Source: an uncultured Clostridia bacterium
GTDB lineage: Bacteria > Bacillota > Clostridia > Christensenellales > UBA1242
Direction: 5' to 3'
NCBI GenBank assembly: GCA_944376845.1
Contig: CALWDZ010000002.1
Span: 1 to 64,000 of the forward strand
DNA length: 64,000 nt
The position numbers and the translations under genes are program-made. The notes under the pieces are model-generated. The model saw only the letters and a list, made by a program, of their open reading frames with translations. It was not told where the DNA came from and did not search any database. Of the stretch, positions 37,404 through 46,045 are shown piece after piece (position 1 is the stretch's first letter; each line of letters opens with the position of its first letter).

Positions 37404-38150
37404 TTAGCTTGCGTCCTCGTCTTGCTTAGGTGAAAAATCCATTTTTTGAATATTGTTTGCTTTTAGTATCTCATCTATCTTATCAAGCATTTCATTGTCC
37501 TGTGCTTTTAGTTTTTTGATATCCTGTTCATCTTTTAAAAAGTCTGGAATTTCTTCTTCTTGAGGTACGTCAAAATCTCTATAAAGACCATCGCTTGAAA
37601 GTTGATTATCATAGGTTTCATTTTTAATTACTTCAATACGCTCCAAAAGTTGTTCATAATCTGGCAACTCATTAAGGTCTTTTAAGTTAAACCTTTTTAA
37701 AAACTCATCTGTTGTTCCAAACATATATGGTTTTCCAACTGCATCTTTTCTTCCAACTATTTCAATCATATGATTATCAAGTAGCACTTGAATAGCATAA
37801 TCAGCAGAGTTAATTTTTCTTATTTCCTCTATTTCCAGTTTTGTAATAGGCTGTTTATACGCTATTATAGCAACTGTTTCAAGTGCAGCCTTAGTCAATG
37901 CCTTTTCGCGTATTGGATTTAACACTGTTGAAATTAGTTCCGCGTAATCTGGATTGGAACAAAGTTGAATTTTGTTTTTGTATTCAATCAAATGAATTCC
38001 ACAATCACCACCAAGCTCTTGTTTTAATTGCTCAATAGCATTACTTAACTGTTTTTCTGTTATTTGCAGTTTTTCAGTAATTGCCTGTTTTTCAACACCC
38101 TCACCGGAAACAAATAAAATTCCTTTAATAACTTCCTTCAAGTTGTTCAT
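37404..38150 (-). CDS. scpB: Segregation and condensation protein ScpB
   Basis: Kleisin-associated winged-helix protein of the SMC complex that compacts and segregates the chromosome. The two winged-helix domains cover about residues 1-165, with conserved ALETVAIIAYKQPITKLEIEEIR near 90 and VGRKDAVGKPYMFGTTDEFL near 133. The acidic tail makes it longer (248 residues) than Bacillus ScpB (197). It overlaps scpA by 26 bases. Confidence 0.95.
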   Translation of the reverse strand: MNNLKEVIKGILFVSGEGVEKQAITEKLQITEKQLSNAIEQLKQELGGDCGIHLIEYKNKIQLCSNPDYAELISTVLNPIREKALTKAALETVAIIAYKQPITKLEIEEIRKINSADYAIQVLLDNHMIEIVGRKDAVGKPYMFGTTDEFLKRFNLKDLNELPDYEQLLERIEVIKNETYDNQLSSDGLYRDFDVPQEEEIPDFLKDEQDIKKLKAQDNEMLDKIDEILKANNIQKMDFSPKQDEDAS

Positions 38151-38934
38151 CTATTACTATCTCCTTATCAATTCCTTCCTCGTTTGCAATAATATCAATT
38201 TCTCCAAAAATATCTGGTTGCTGTGCTTTAATTATTTGTAATTTTAGTAATTCAAGCAGTGCCAAAAAAGTGTTTATGAGTTCACTTTTGGTCAAATCTT
38301 TATCGAATAAGTCAGTAAATTTAATCATCTTCTTTTCTCTAATTATATTTTTAATAGAGATAATTTTTTCTGCAACTGTGAATCTATCCTTAACAATTTG
38401 TTTTGGCTCAACTTCAAGTGCTTTTTTAGGCATAGTTGCCATCATTTTTGCAAAAGCGTCTAGCATAAGGTCAAGCGACATATCTTTCAAAATAACGCGA
38501 ACATTACTTGCCATCTTGTCAGGTTTTTTATACATTTTGTCGAGATCTTCTTCCTGTGCCAGTTTTTCACTGGCTTCACGAAATAATTTTAATTCTTTAA
38601 GTCTTGCGAGAAGATTAACTTCAGGGTCATCTTCAATTTCCTCTTCTTGCTCAGGCGGAAGCAATGTCCTTGATTTTATTTCAATAAGCTGTGCTGCAAT
38701 TTCTATAAATTCACTGGCATTTTCCATGTCCAGTTTATCTATTTGTGAAATATATTCAAGATATTGTTCTGTTAAATCTGCGAGTTTTACAGTTTCAATA
38801 TCCATTTTATTATCTTTTATAATTTGCAACAATAAATCAAGAGGACCTTCAAAATTTTCAAGGTGAACTTTGTAAGTTTCACCATAATTTAAATCTTCAG
38901 CAACATCGTCATTTAATAATTCTTCATCTGTCAT
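38125..38934 (-). CDS. scpA: Segregation and condensation protein ScpA
   Basis: Kleisin subunit that bridges the SMC heads. The N-terminal motif YKVHLENFEGPLDLLLQII is at about 22-40, and the C-terminal winged helix includes FLALLELLKL near 230. The ATG at 38934 overlaps the TGA of the protease gene in a GTATGA junction and gives 269 residues. smc itself is not in the window. Confidence 0.96.
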   Translation of the reverse strand: MTDEELLNDDVAEDLNYGETYKVHLENFEGPLDLLLQIIKDNKMDIETVKLADLTEQYLEYISQIDKLDMENASEFIEIAAQLIEIKSRTLLPPEQEEEIEDDPEVNLLARLKELKLFREASEKLAQEEDLDKMYKKPDKMASNVRVILKDMSLDLMLDAFAKMMATMPKKALEVEPKQIVKDRFTVAEKIISIKNIIREKKMIKFTDLFDKDLTKSELINTFLALLELLKLQIIKAQQPDIFGEIDIIANEEGIDKEIVIDEQLEGSY

Positions 38935-39596
38935 ACAAACAACCCCCAAAATAAACTAAATACCCATAATATACCTTCTGTAACATAAAAATAAATATAG
39001 TCAAATATAGGGGTAATTAAGAATATCAAAAGAACTATAGTACCATATTTCATCATAAAATTCACAAAAGCATTATTTGGTTTTGTAAGTGCTTTGATAA
39101 AATTAAATCCATCAAGTGGATAAATAGGTAGTAAATTAAATACTAAAAGTGACAAGTTAAGAATTACCATGAAATAAATAAGATAATCTAAAAATATCAA
39201 AAGCATATTATGTGCATTAACTAGTAGTGGGCTTACAAAGAAATAAATTCCACTGAATACAAACGCCAAAATTAAATTTGCAGTAACCCCAGCAAGAGAT
39301 ACAAGTGACATATCTCGTTTATAATGTTTAAAATATATTGGGTTGATTTCCACTGGCTTTGCCCAACCGAAACCGAATAAAATTAAACACAAAAAGCCTA
39401 ATCCATCAATATGCTTTAAGGGATTAAGCGATACCCTTCCAAGAGCACGTGCAGTAGGGTCACCAAGTTTATATGCAACGAAAGCATGAGAAAATTCATG
39501 TGCACAAAATGAAAACATTAGTGCAATCATATAAGCCAATATAAACGCTAAAATTTCAATAAAGGATAATCCCGATCCAATGAGTTGATATAACAT
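38931..39596 (-). CDS. Site-2 protease family protein (M50)
   Basis: Intramembrane zinc metalloprotease of 221 residues with about five hydrophobic segments. The zinc site is CAHEFSHAFVAY (HExxH near residue 33) and the third ligand lies in NLLPIYPLDGFNF near 158. Such FtsH-less M50 proteins commonly precede scpA in Firmicutes. The start ATG has no ribosome site; a promoter -10 lies only eight bases upstream, so the mRNA is probably leaderless. Confidence 0.92.
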   Translation of the reverse strand: MLYQLIGSGLSFIEILAFILAYMIALMFSFCAHEFSHAFVAYKLGDPTARALGRVSLNPLKHIDGLGFLCLILFGFGWAKPVEINPIYFKHYKRDMSLVSLAGVTANLILAFVFSGIYFFVSPLLVNAHNMLLIFLDYLIYFMVILNLSLLVFNLLPIYPLDGFNFIKALTKPNNAFVNFMMKYGTIVLLIFLITPIFDYIYFYVTEGILWVFSLFWGLFV

Positions 39597-39604
39597 ACTT
39601 TAGT

Positions 39605-39633
39605 ATTATACATATCTAACTCAAAATTTGCAA
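39605..39633 (-). promoter_or_regulatory. Promoter of the site-2 protease-scpA-scpB operon
   Basis: On the minus strand TTGCAA (plus 39628-39633) and a perfect TATAAT (plus 39605-39610) are 17 bases apart. The start codon at 39596 is eight bases beyond the -10, leaving a leader of about zero to two bases. Confidence 0.75.
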
Positions 39634-39666
39634 GGGAAAAAAGTAAATCAACTATTGTACCAATTT

Positions 39667-39707
39667 AAAAGTCGGTTTAAATATATCACTCAAACCGACT
39701 TTTTTAT
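39667..39707. terminator. Terminator after dacF
   Basis: AAAAGTCGGTTT (39667-39678) and AAACCGACTTTT (39692-39703) form a 12-bp stem with a 13-base loop. On the minus strand, which serves dacF, it is followed by TTTTAAATT; the plus strand has TTTTTT. Confidence 0.75.
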
Positions 39708-39710
39708 AAT

Positions 39711-40868
39711 TTACCAATTTTCTGCTATTCGCTTAATAGAATCAAAGTATGTTAATTTTTCTATGTCACTACCAAGTACTAAATCTATTTCTTTAACAAC
39801 TTGTCCTTCTTTTGTTACTAAAAGTGTTCCAACTTTCTCACCGGCTTTCTTAGGTGCTTTTATGTCAATGAGTTCTTGTTTAAATTCATATTCATCTTTA
39901 GAACCCTTTTTTGATAGTCCATAGAAACTATCTTTTGCATATACATCAATAGTTTTTTGTTTTGACATCTTAACCTCAACACCAGTCAAGACCGGCACTG
40001 AACTATCTAAAATTAGTTTATTTTCAAAGTTAGCAAAACCATAATTAAAAAGTGAAGATACATCGGTAAAACGTTGTTGCCCATTCTTGGAACCTATAAC
40101 CACTGCCACAAGTCTGAAATCATCGCGTTTTGCTGATGCTGTCAAACAATATCCTGCTTCAGATGTTGAACCAGTTTTTCCACTATCACAGCCTTTATAA
40201 TAACGTATAAGTTTGTTAGTATTTACAAGTTCTGTTTCGCGTCCTGATGGGTGAACTAATTTATCCATCCATATACAACTAAGTTTATGGTAATGGTCAT
40301 ATTTCATTATTTGTTTCAAAACGATAAAACAGTCATAAGCACTAGAGTATTGTTCAGGAGCAGGAAGACCTGTGCAGTTTGCATATAAAGTATTTTTCAT
40401 TCCTAATTCCTGTGATCTTTTGTTCATTAAATTTACAAATTCGCCTTCGCTTCCACTAATATATTCAGCCAAAGCCACACTTGCATCATTGGCAGAAGCC
40501 ATTACAACACTTTTTAATAAATCTTCCGCTCTATATTCAACATATGGATCAATAAAAACTTGAGAGCCTCCCATGCCTGACGCATTTTCTGATGTTGTAA
40601 TCATTGTGTCAAGTGTAAGCGAGCCATTATCAATTGCTTCGTATGTCAAAAGTATCGTCATAAGTTTTACCATACTAGCAATTGGAAATCTAGCGTTACT
40701 ATTATTTTCATACAAAACGGTATTAGATTCATAATCAACTAAAAGTGATGCTTTTGCATCATTTTTAAGAACATCATTATCGGCGTAAATAACAGGCATA
40801 ATACCACCGTATGTTGATAATATCATAACGCATAGTACACAAAATATTGATATAACATACTTTTTCAT
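39711..40868 (-). CDS. dacF: D-alanyl-D-alanine carboxypeptidase DacF
   Basis: Secreted, membrane-associated DD-peptidase of 385 residues with signal peptide (about 1-29). Motifs: SMVK near residue 65 (nucleophile Ser), SAN near 120 replacing the more usual SGN, and KTG near 230. Its place after punA and spoIIM is that of dacF in Bacillus, a forespore gene that adjusts cortex cross-linking. It shares the domain layout of the paralogue at 35323. A hairpin carrying its ribosome site precedes it. Confidence 0.94.
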   Translation of the reverse strand: MKKYVISIFCVLCVMILSTYGGIMPVIYADNDVLKNDAKASLLVDYESNTVLYENNSNARFPIASMVKLMTILLTYEAIDNGSLTLDTMITTSENASGMGGSQVFIDPYVEYRAEDLLKSVVMASANDASVALAEYISGSEGEFVNLMNKRSQELGMKNTLYANCTGLPAPEQYSSAYDCFIVLKQIMKYDHYHKLSCIWMDKLVHPSGRETELVNTNKLIRYYKGCDSGKTGSTSEAGYCLTASAKRDDFRLVAVVIGSKNGQQRFTDVSSLFNYGFANFENKLILDSSVPVLTGVEVKMSKQKTIDVYAKDSFYGLSKKGSKDEYEFKQELIDIKAPKKAGEKVGTLLVTKEGQVVKEIDLVLGSDIEKLTYFDSIKRIAENW

Positions 40869-40871
40869 AAT

Positions 40872-40904
40872 AAAAAACTACTCCTTTTATAGAAGTAGTT
40901 TTTT
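40872..40904 (-). promoter_or_regulatory. Terminator-like hairpin overlapping the dacF ribosome site
   Basis: On the minus strand AAAAAACTACT and AGTAGTTTTTT form an 11-bp stem with an 11-base loop, then ATT and the dacF start. The sequence AAAGGAG (plus 40881-40887) straddles loop and 3' arm. It can act as a terminator after punA, and it can restrict ribosome access to dacF. Confidence 0.7.
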
Positions 40905-40918
40905 CAAATTGTACAAAT

Positions 40919-41734
40919 TTATTCTTTTAATAATTCAGTTAATATAACTTTTATTCTTTGACAAGTCTTTTGCGCATCAGAAAGTACTTTACTATGTTCT
41001 AGATTTTCATTGCTATCAGTAAATGTATTTACAATGCTAGCAATCCCAGCAACTTTCATACCTAAATAATTACATATTATGCAATCAAAAACTGTGCTCA
41101 TAGACACGCTATCCGCCCCTATAGATTTAGCAAACTCTATTTCGGCATTGGTTTCATAACTAGGACCTAGGAACTGGATATGAACTCCTTGTCTTACATT
41201 TATATCATTCTCATCAGCAATTTTAGCCATACTATTAAACATATCTCTATCATATGCATTTGTCATAGATATAAATTTCAAATTATCAATAGCGACAAGT
41301 GGGTTTTGTCCAGTGAAATTTATATGGTCAGAAATAAGCATAATATCGCCAACTCTAAAAGTCTTATTTATTCCACCCGATGCCGTTAATAAAATGACCT
41401 TTTTTGTTCCAAGTTTTGCCAAAATTTCATAAGGCAATCTAACCTTAGACATATCACCATATTCATAGTAATGAACTCGTGACACGACTGCCACTTTTTT
41501 ACCACAATAGGTGCCTACAATAAATTTACCACTATGACCGCTAACACGAGATTTTGGCATGCCAAGACATTTATATGGAACAATTGTTATGTCTTCTAGA
41601 TCAACCACGGCATCCATAAGTCCCGAACCTGCAACAATGGCATAGTCAATATTGTTTATCTTATACTTTTTCTTTAAGGTCTGCGCTATTTTTTTCGATT
41701 TATCAATTCTAATCATAAATTTAGTATATTTCAT
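40919..41734 (-). CDS. punA: Purine nucleoside phosphorylase (class I, PunA/PupG)
   Basis: Cleaves purine nucleosides with phosphate. 271 residues, with AGSGLMDAV near 32 and VSGHSGKFIVGTY near 65 (phosphate and ribose sites), then HYYEYGD and SGGINKTFRVGDIMLISDHINF. The family motif TNAAGG reads LTASGG here, so the usual asparagine is a threonine. The order spoIIM-punA-dacF equals that around Bacillus pupG, but drm (phosphopentomutase) is missing. Confidence 0.93.
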   Translation of the reverse strand: MKYTKFMIRIDKSKKIAQTLKKKYKINNIDYAIVAGSGLMDAVVDLEDITIVPYKCLGMPKSRVSGHSGKFIVGTYCGKKVAVVSRVHYYEYGDMSKVRLPYEILAKLGTKKVILLTASGGINKTFRVGDIMLISDHINFTGQNPLVAIDNLKFISMTNAYDRDMFNSMAKIADENDINVRQGVHIQFLGPSYETNAEIEFAKSIGADSVSMSTVFDCIICNYLGMKVAGIASIVNTFTDSNENLEHSKVLSDAQKTCQRIKVILTELLKE

Positions 41735-41752
41735 AAATTATTTATTGTCAAA

Positions 41753-42376
41753 TTAAATAACAAGTATAACATTGCTTCTAAAAATAAATAACAATGTTGT
41801 TTCAAGCAAATTTATTACAGTTAGTGCTAGCGAAGTAATTAAGAATGGATATAATATTCCCATAAATCTTTTTTTCTTTTGAAATTTACAATCTTTAATT
41901 TGATAACAAACATAACAATAAAAACATATCATAATCGCAAGCATCAAAATTTGACATGGAAGCAAGATTAACAAAGCTTTAATTATTCCGTTGAAACTAA
42001 ACCATAGTATTATCATGGTACAATTTATGCTTATTAAAAATGCTCGATATGCTAAAAGACACCATCCAAATATATAAAGTGCCGGATGCAAAGCAAAAAG
42101 TGCCAAAAGAATTATTACAAGTTCATATGATAAAAGTCTACTAAAAAAATTTGCAGAAAATCTTTCAAGGTCATCAAGTTGATAAGTCAAGTTAAAACTT
42201 TCAAAGATTTCTTCTTCATCAAGTCCAAATATTTTAATTGCTGTAAAAATTCCAGTAAGTATACCAATTACACAAAATATAACGCAAAATATAATTTTAA
42301 ACTTATTTCTCGCACAAAATTCCCTAAGCGAATATCGCATTGTATAAAGATTTTTTGCAAACATCTTAGATTTCAT
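41753..42376 (-). CDS. spoIIM: Stage II sporulation protein M
   Basis: 207 residues with about five hydrophobic segments (about 28-50, 80-100, 103-125, 130-155 and 172-200), matching the SpoIIM family layout and length. SpoIIM is part of the DMP machine (SpoIID, IIM, IIP) that thins septal peptidoglycan for engulfment. Sequence resemblance is modest, so the assignment leans on its position before punA and dacF, as in Bacillus. Confidence 0.7.
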   Translation of the reverse strand: MKSKMFAKNLYTMRYSLREFCARNKFKIIFCVIFCVIGILTGIFTAIKIFGLDEEEIFESFNLTYQLDDLERFSANFFSRLLSYELVIILLALFALHPALYIFGWCLLAYRAFLISINCTMIILWFSFNGIIKALLILLPCQILMLAIMICFYCYVCYQIKDCKFQKKKRFMGILYPFLITSLALTVINLLETTLLFIFRSNVILVI

Positions 42377-42411
42377 ATAATATGTTTATTCACAAAAAAA
42401 CCAAATATTCG

Positions 42412-43626
42412 TCAAGAAACTTCATCTAACATAAAGTCTGCGTAAACTCCATATCCTTTTGTTGGATCATATAAAAACACATGCGTTACAGCCCCAATCA
42501 ATTTCCCGTCTTGGACTATTGGAGAACCGCTCATACCTTGAACAATACCGCCAGTAAGTTCCAACAATCTTTCGTCCTTTACCCTAAAAATAAAACTTTT
42601 ATCATTTGTGGAATGTTGATTATATGTTTTTATAATTTCTATGTCATATTCTTCTCTAATTCCACTGACAGCACTAATCAATTTTGCTTTTCCGACTTTA
42701 ACAACTAATCTTGAAGCAATAGGACAACTAAGGTTTTGATCAATTAAATTAGTATCTTCATTTATGTCACCAAAAACTCCACAAGTTGTATTTTTTTCTA
42801 TTGTCCCATTAGACATAGACCCTTCTACAAATAAGCATCTAAGTTCTCCAGCCTTACCTTTACTTCCCTTTGTAATTCCTAGCATTGTACATGGATATAT
42901 ATTCCCATCGTTTACCGGTACTGTTGCCCCAGTTTCAAAATCTGTTATTGCATGACCAAGAGCTCCAAAATCATTATCTTCTGTAACAAAAGTTAAAGTT
43001 CCAATACCTTGTGCATCATTTCTTATCCATATGCCAAGTTTATATTCACCGCTTTCAGAATCAAGAATAGGAGTAAGACTACAAGTTTGCTCTTTCCCAT
43101 CTCTTAAAAATGTTATTTTTACGTCTGAGCCCTCTGACATAGCCAATTGTTCTTTAATATCTTCGACATTGAAAATATCTATATCATTCACTTTAGTTAC
43201 AATATCACCATTTTCTAGTTCGCTATTTGTTTTCTTTCCATCTTCAGTAAGTACGCTATTTGAACCAACTACAATAACACCTTTTGTAGTAACGCTAAAT
43301 CCAAGCGGAACACCACCAAGATACACTGATTCATCTTCACAAACAACAACCGTAGTTTTTTTTATTGGTATAAAACCAAATAATTTCACCACTAAGGATG
43401 TTGATTTTTCTTTTACACCACCAGTTGTCCAAATGTCTTCCGTGAGTTTTGTATCTATAAAGTCACCAAAGAGATGTTCATTATTTAATTTCTCTAATGT
43501 ATCAATAGTGATTGGGGTATTATCTTGAAGTGCTACAATACTCTCAAAGTCTACATTTTTTATTGTTATAACAAAGCAAACTGCAAGCAAAATCCCCAAA
43601 AATTTCAATATAAATTTTTTAACCAT
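42412..43626 (-). CDS. spoIVB: SpoIVB serine peptidase (S55)
   Basis: Forespore signalling protease, secreted into the space between the two spore membranes, that cleaves SpoIVFA and so activates pro-sigma-K processing. An N-terminal membrane helix (about 7-24) is followed by a PDZ domain (about 100-190) and the S55 domain, with conserved TCGVFGDI and the catalytic serine in GMSGSPIVQDGKLIGAVTH near residue 367. Length 404 is close to 426 in Bacillus. Start ATG at 43626 follows AAAGGTGG, which is buried in a hairpin. Confidence 0.96.
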   Translation of the reverse strand: MVKKFILKFLGILLAVCFVITIKNVDFESIVALQDNTPITIDTLEKLNNEHLFGDFIDTKLTEDIWTTGGVKEKSTSLVVKLFGFIPIKKTTVVVCEDESVYLGGVPLGFSVTTKGVIVVGSNSVLTEDGKKTNSELENGDIVTKVNDIDIFNVEDIKEQLAMSEGSDVKITFLRDGKEQTCSLTPILDSESGEYKLGIWIRNDAQGIGTLTFVTEDNDFGALGHAITDFETGATVPVNDGNIYPCTMLGITKGSKGKAGELRCLFVEGSMSNGTIEKNTTCGVFGDINEDTNLIDQNLSCPIASRLVVKVGKAKLISAVSGIREEYDIEIIKTYNQHSTNDKSFIFRVKDERLLELTGGIVQGMSGSPIVQDGKLIGAVTHVFLYDPTKGYGVYADFMLDEVS

Positions 43627-43654
43627 AAAAAAACCACCTTTAATAAGGTAGTTT
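43627..43654 (-). promoter_or_regulatory. Terminator-like hairpin sequestering the spoIVB ribosome site
   Basis: On the minus strand AAACTACCTT (plus 43645-43654) pairs with AAGGTGGTTT (plus 43631-43640), ten pairs including one U-G, around ATTA. TTTT and the spoIVB ATG follow directly. The whole Shine-Dalgarno sequence is the 3' arm. It lies 13 bases after recN. Confidence 0.8.
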
Positions 43655-43678
43655 ATATGCTTTTTCTTTATTTATTCA
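43649..43678 (-). promoter_or_regulatory. Predicted forespore (sigma-G/F) promoter of spoIVB
   Basis: TGAATA (plus 43673-43678) is a perfect sigma-G -35 inside the last recN codons. After 17 bases TAAACTA (plus 43649-43655) matches CATACTA in five of seven positions. Initiation about seven bases further would start in the hairpin loop. Confidence 0.6.
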
Positions 43679-45350
43679 AATCAAGTTTTCTATGTTTCGC
43701 CATTTCAAGCAATTCTTCTGCGTGTAGTTTAGATGTTTCGCTATCATAACCACCTAAGAGAGTTGAAAGATATTTTACTAGTTCTTCTTTTGAAAGTGTT
43801 TTAATTTCACTAATAGTTTTTCCATCCACCACATTTTTATATACTAAAATGTGATTGTCTGCAAGTGCAGTTACTTGTGGCAAGTGTGTTATACACAATA
43901 TTTGAGAAGATAAAGATAAAGAGTATAGTTTTTCTCCAACCTTATATCCAATCTCTCCGCTTACTCCACTATCAATCTCATCAAATACCAATATTTTTGG
44001 ATCGTCCTTAGTTCCAAGGACAGTTTTTAGGGCAAGCATAAATCTACTCATTTCGCCACCAGAAATAGTCTTAGATAAACTTTTTTCTGTTTCACCCTTG
44101 TTTGCTGAAAATAAAAATTCCACTTTATCCAAACCATCAAGCGTATAAGCATTATCAGTTCCGCTAGGCATTTCGTCAAAGTGCACTTTAAAAGTCGTAT
44201 TCTTCATTTTCAAATCGGCCAGTTGTTTAGTGACGTTTTGTTCTAATAGCTTAGCAATATCCATTCTCTTTTGATGCAATTTAATGCTATTTTTATAAAG
44301 TTCACTATTTATATCTTCTTTTTCTTTATCAAGTTTTAAAATAACTTTTTCACTATTTAAAATATTATCATATCTGTTTTGTGCGTTTGAAAGAAAAGTC
44401 AAAATTCCTTCTATAGTTGAGCCATACTTTCGTTTTAAAGACTTTATTCGTTCCTGCCTTTCAACAAGGTCATCAAGATCATTTTGAGAAAACTCTAAAG
44501 ACAAAAGCAGTTCCTTTAAATCACTTTGTATATCTTCAAGTTCAATCTCTATACTTTCTAGTCTATCATGAATTTTTGAAACTTTGTCATTATATTGTGA
44601 GATAGTTGCCAAAGCACTTAAAGCAACTCCCAATCGGTTTGCAGTCAAATTTTCAAGCGAAGAACTCAAGGCGGATGATATTTTCTCAGCATTAGATAAT
44701 GTAACAATTTGAGAATCAAGTTTTTCATCTTCTCCAATATATAAATTACTATTTTCAATCTCATCAATCTGATATTTTAGCAAATCTAATGTACGCTCTC
44801 TATCTTCACCCTTTCCACCAATTTGTGCCATTTGTTCATTTACTTTTTTAAGCGAATCAAGTAAAGATTTAATTCGTTCTTTTTCGGGAACCAAATTTTG
44901 ACTATCATAACCATCTAAAAGTTTTAAATGATTTTTAGTATTTAAAAGTTCTACGTTGTCATGTTGACCATACATATCATATAATGTTTCACCAAATTGC
45001 CTAACCATTGAAACGCTTACAATTTCTCCGTTGATTTTACAAGACGATTTCCCGTCCATATTATAACTACGGCTGATAATAAGCACATCATCACATTCAA
45101 TATCAAAGGCACATAATGATTTTATAGTCGATTCTTGCAAATCTATAAATGTAGCCTTAACAAAAAGTTCTTCTTCGCCATTTCTTATATCTTCTTTCTG
45201 AGCCTTAGCACCAAGAACAAACTTCAATGCATCCAAAATTATACTTTTACCAGCACCAGTTTCACCAATCAAAACATTGAAGCCTCTATTAAACTCGAGG
45301 CTTGAATTTTCAATAATAGCAAAATTTTTAATAGTTAACTTCTGTAACAT
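43668..45350 (-). CDS. recN: DNA repair protein RecN
   Basis: SMC-like ATPase acting early in double-strand break repair. The N-terminal Walker A is GETGAGKSII near residue 29, two coiled-coil arms cover about 155-370, and the C-terminal half has KTISGGEMSRFMLALKTV and the Walker B ILVFDEIDSGVSG. Length 560 is normal. It follows argR by six bases, the standard argR-recN order of Firmicutes. Confidence 0.96.
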   Translation of the reverse strand: MLQKLTIKNFAIIENSSLEFNRGFNVLIGETGAGKSIILDALKFVLGAKAQKEDIRNGEEELFVKATFIDLQESTIKSLCAFDIECDDVLIISRSYNMDGKSSCKINGEIVSVSMVRQFGETLYDMYGQHDNVELLNTKNHLKLLDGYDSQNLVPEKERIKSLLDSLKKVNEQMAQIGGKGEDRERTLDLLKYQIDEIENSNLYIGEDEKLDSQIVTLSNAEKISSALSSSLENLTANRLGVALSALATISQYNDKVSKIHDRLESIEIELEDIQSDLKELLLSLEFSQNDLDDLVERQERIKSLKRKYGSTIEGILTFLSNAQNRYDNILNSEKVILKLDKEKEDINSELYKNSIKLHQKRMDIAKLLEQNVTKQLADLKMKNTTFKVHFDEMPSGTDNAYTLDGLDKVEFLFSANKGETEKSLSKTISGGEMSRFMLALKTVLGTKDDPKILVFDEIDSGVSGEIGYKVGEKLYSLSLSSQILCITHLPQVTALADNHILVYKNVVDGKTISEIKTLSKEELVKYLSTLLGGYDSETSKLHAEELLEMAKHRKLDLNK

Positions 45351-45356
45351 AATTAC

Positions 45357-45809
45357 CTATCTTATAAATTGTTCAAGAGTTGTGCTTGCCTTTTGAGCAG
45401 AAAGTGTTGTTGGCATAATAACCATAACTGTATCGTCACCATAGACAGAACCCATAACATCTTCTACATTCAATTTGTCAATAATTGCACAAATACCACT
45501 AGCCAGACCTTTCACTGTTTTTATAACACATAAATTGCCGGCAGGTTTTATGGATATAACAGACTCACGGAATATAGAGATATTTTTATTTGAAACACTT
45601 TGGTCAGTGGAATCCATAAGAGCATATTTATATTTTCCATCCGGTGTTTGAATTTTGATAAGACCTAGTTCTTTTATATCACGCGAAATTGTTGCTTGTG
45701 TTATATCAAAATTCGCCGCTTTCAAACATGCAACCAGTTCGTCTTGGGATGCAATTTCTCTTGTAGAAATAAGTTCTAGGATTTTTGATTGTCTTGATGA
45801 CCTTGCCAC
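45357..45809 (-). CDS. argR: Arginine repressor ArgR
   Basis: Hexameric arginine-dependent regulator of arginine metabolism. The N-terminal winged helix includes QATISRDIKELGL near residue 37, with the DNA-contacting SR. The C-terminal domain holds the arginine and oligomerisation motif GSVYGDDTVMVIMP near 121. The GTG start at 45809 has AAAGGAG upstream. The promoter region contains a cluster of ARG boxes, pointing to autoregulation. Length 150 is typical. Confidence 0.96.
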   Translation of the reverse strand: MARSSRQSKILELISTREIASQDELVACLKAANFDITQATISRDIKELGLIKIQTPDGKYKYALMDSTDQSVSNKNISIFRESVISIKPAGNLCVIKTVKGLASGICAIIDKLNVEDVMGSVYGDDTVMVIMPTTLSAQKASTTLEQFIR

Positions 45810-45862
45810 TTTTAACTCCTTTGCAAACGCTACAACCCTTATAAATAAAGGGTTTTAAGCCC

Positions 45863-45983
45863 TTATGAATAATTATGCACGCATATTTATTCATGTTGTT
45901 TGGAATTATTATACAATGTAATTTATAATTATGCAAGCAAATTTTGCATAATTATTCATTCGATTTTTTATGAATATTCATAA
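45863..45983 (-). promoter_or_regulatory. argR promoter with a cluster of ARG boxes
   Basis: On the minus strand TTGCAT (plus 45931-45936) and TATAAT (plus 45908-45913) are 17 bases apart. ARG-like boxes of the form TGAAT-4-ATTCA occur at 45866-45879 (TGAATAATTATGCA), at about 45880-45893 ending in ATTCA, and at 45945-45958 (TGCATAATTATTCA). A 16-base palindrome TTATGAATATTCATAA is at 45968-45983. The boxes flank the promoter on both sides. Confidence 0.75.
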
Positions 45984-46045
45984 CTTTTATAATTATCAAA
46001 AAGCCAATGTTTAATTATGCATAAGTGCATAAAAAAAAGAATGCT

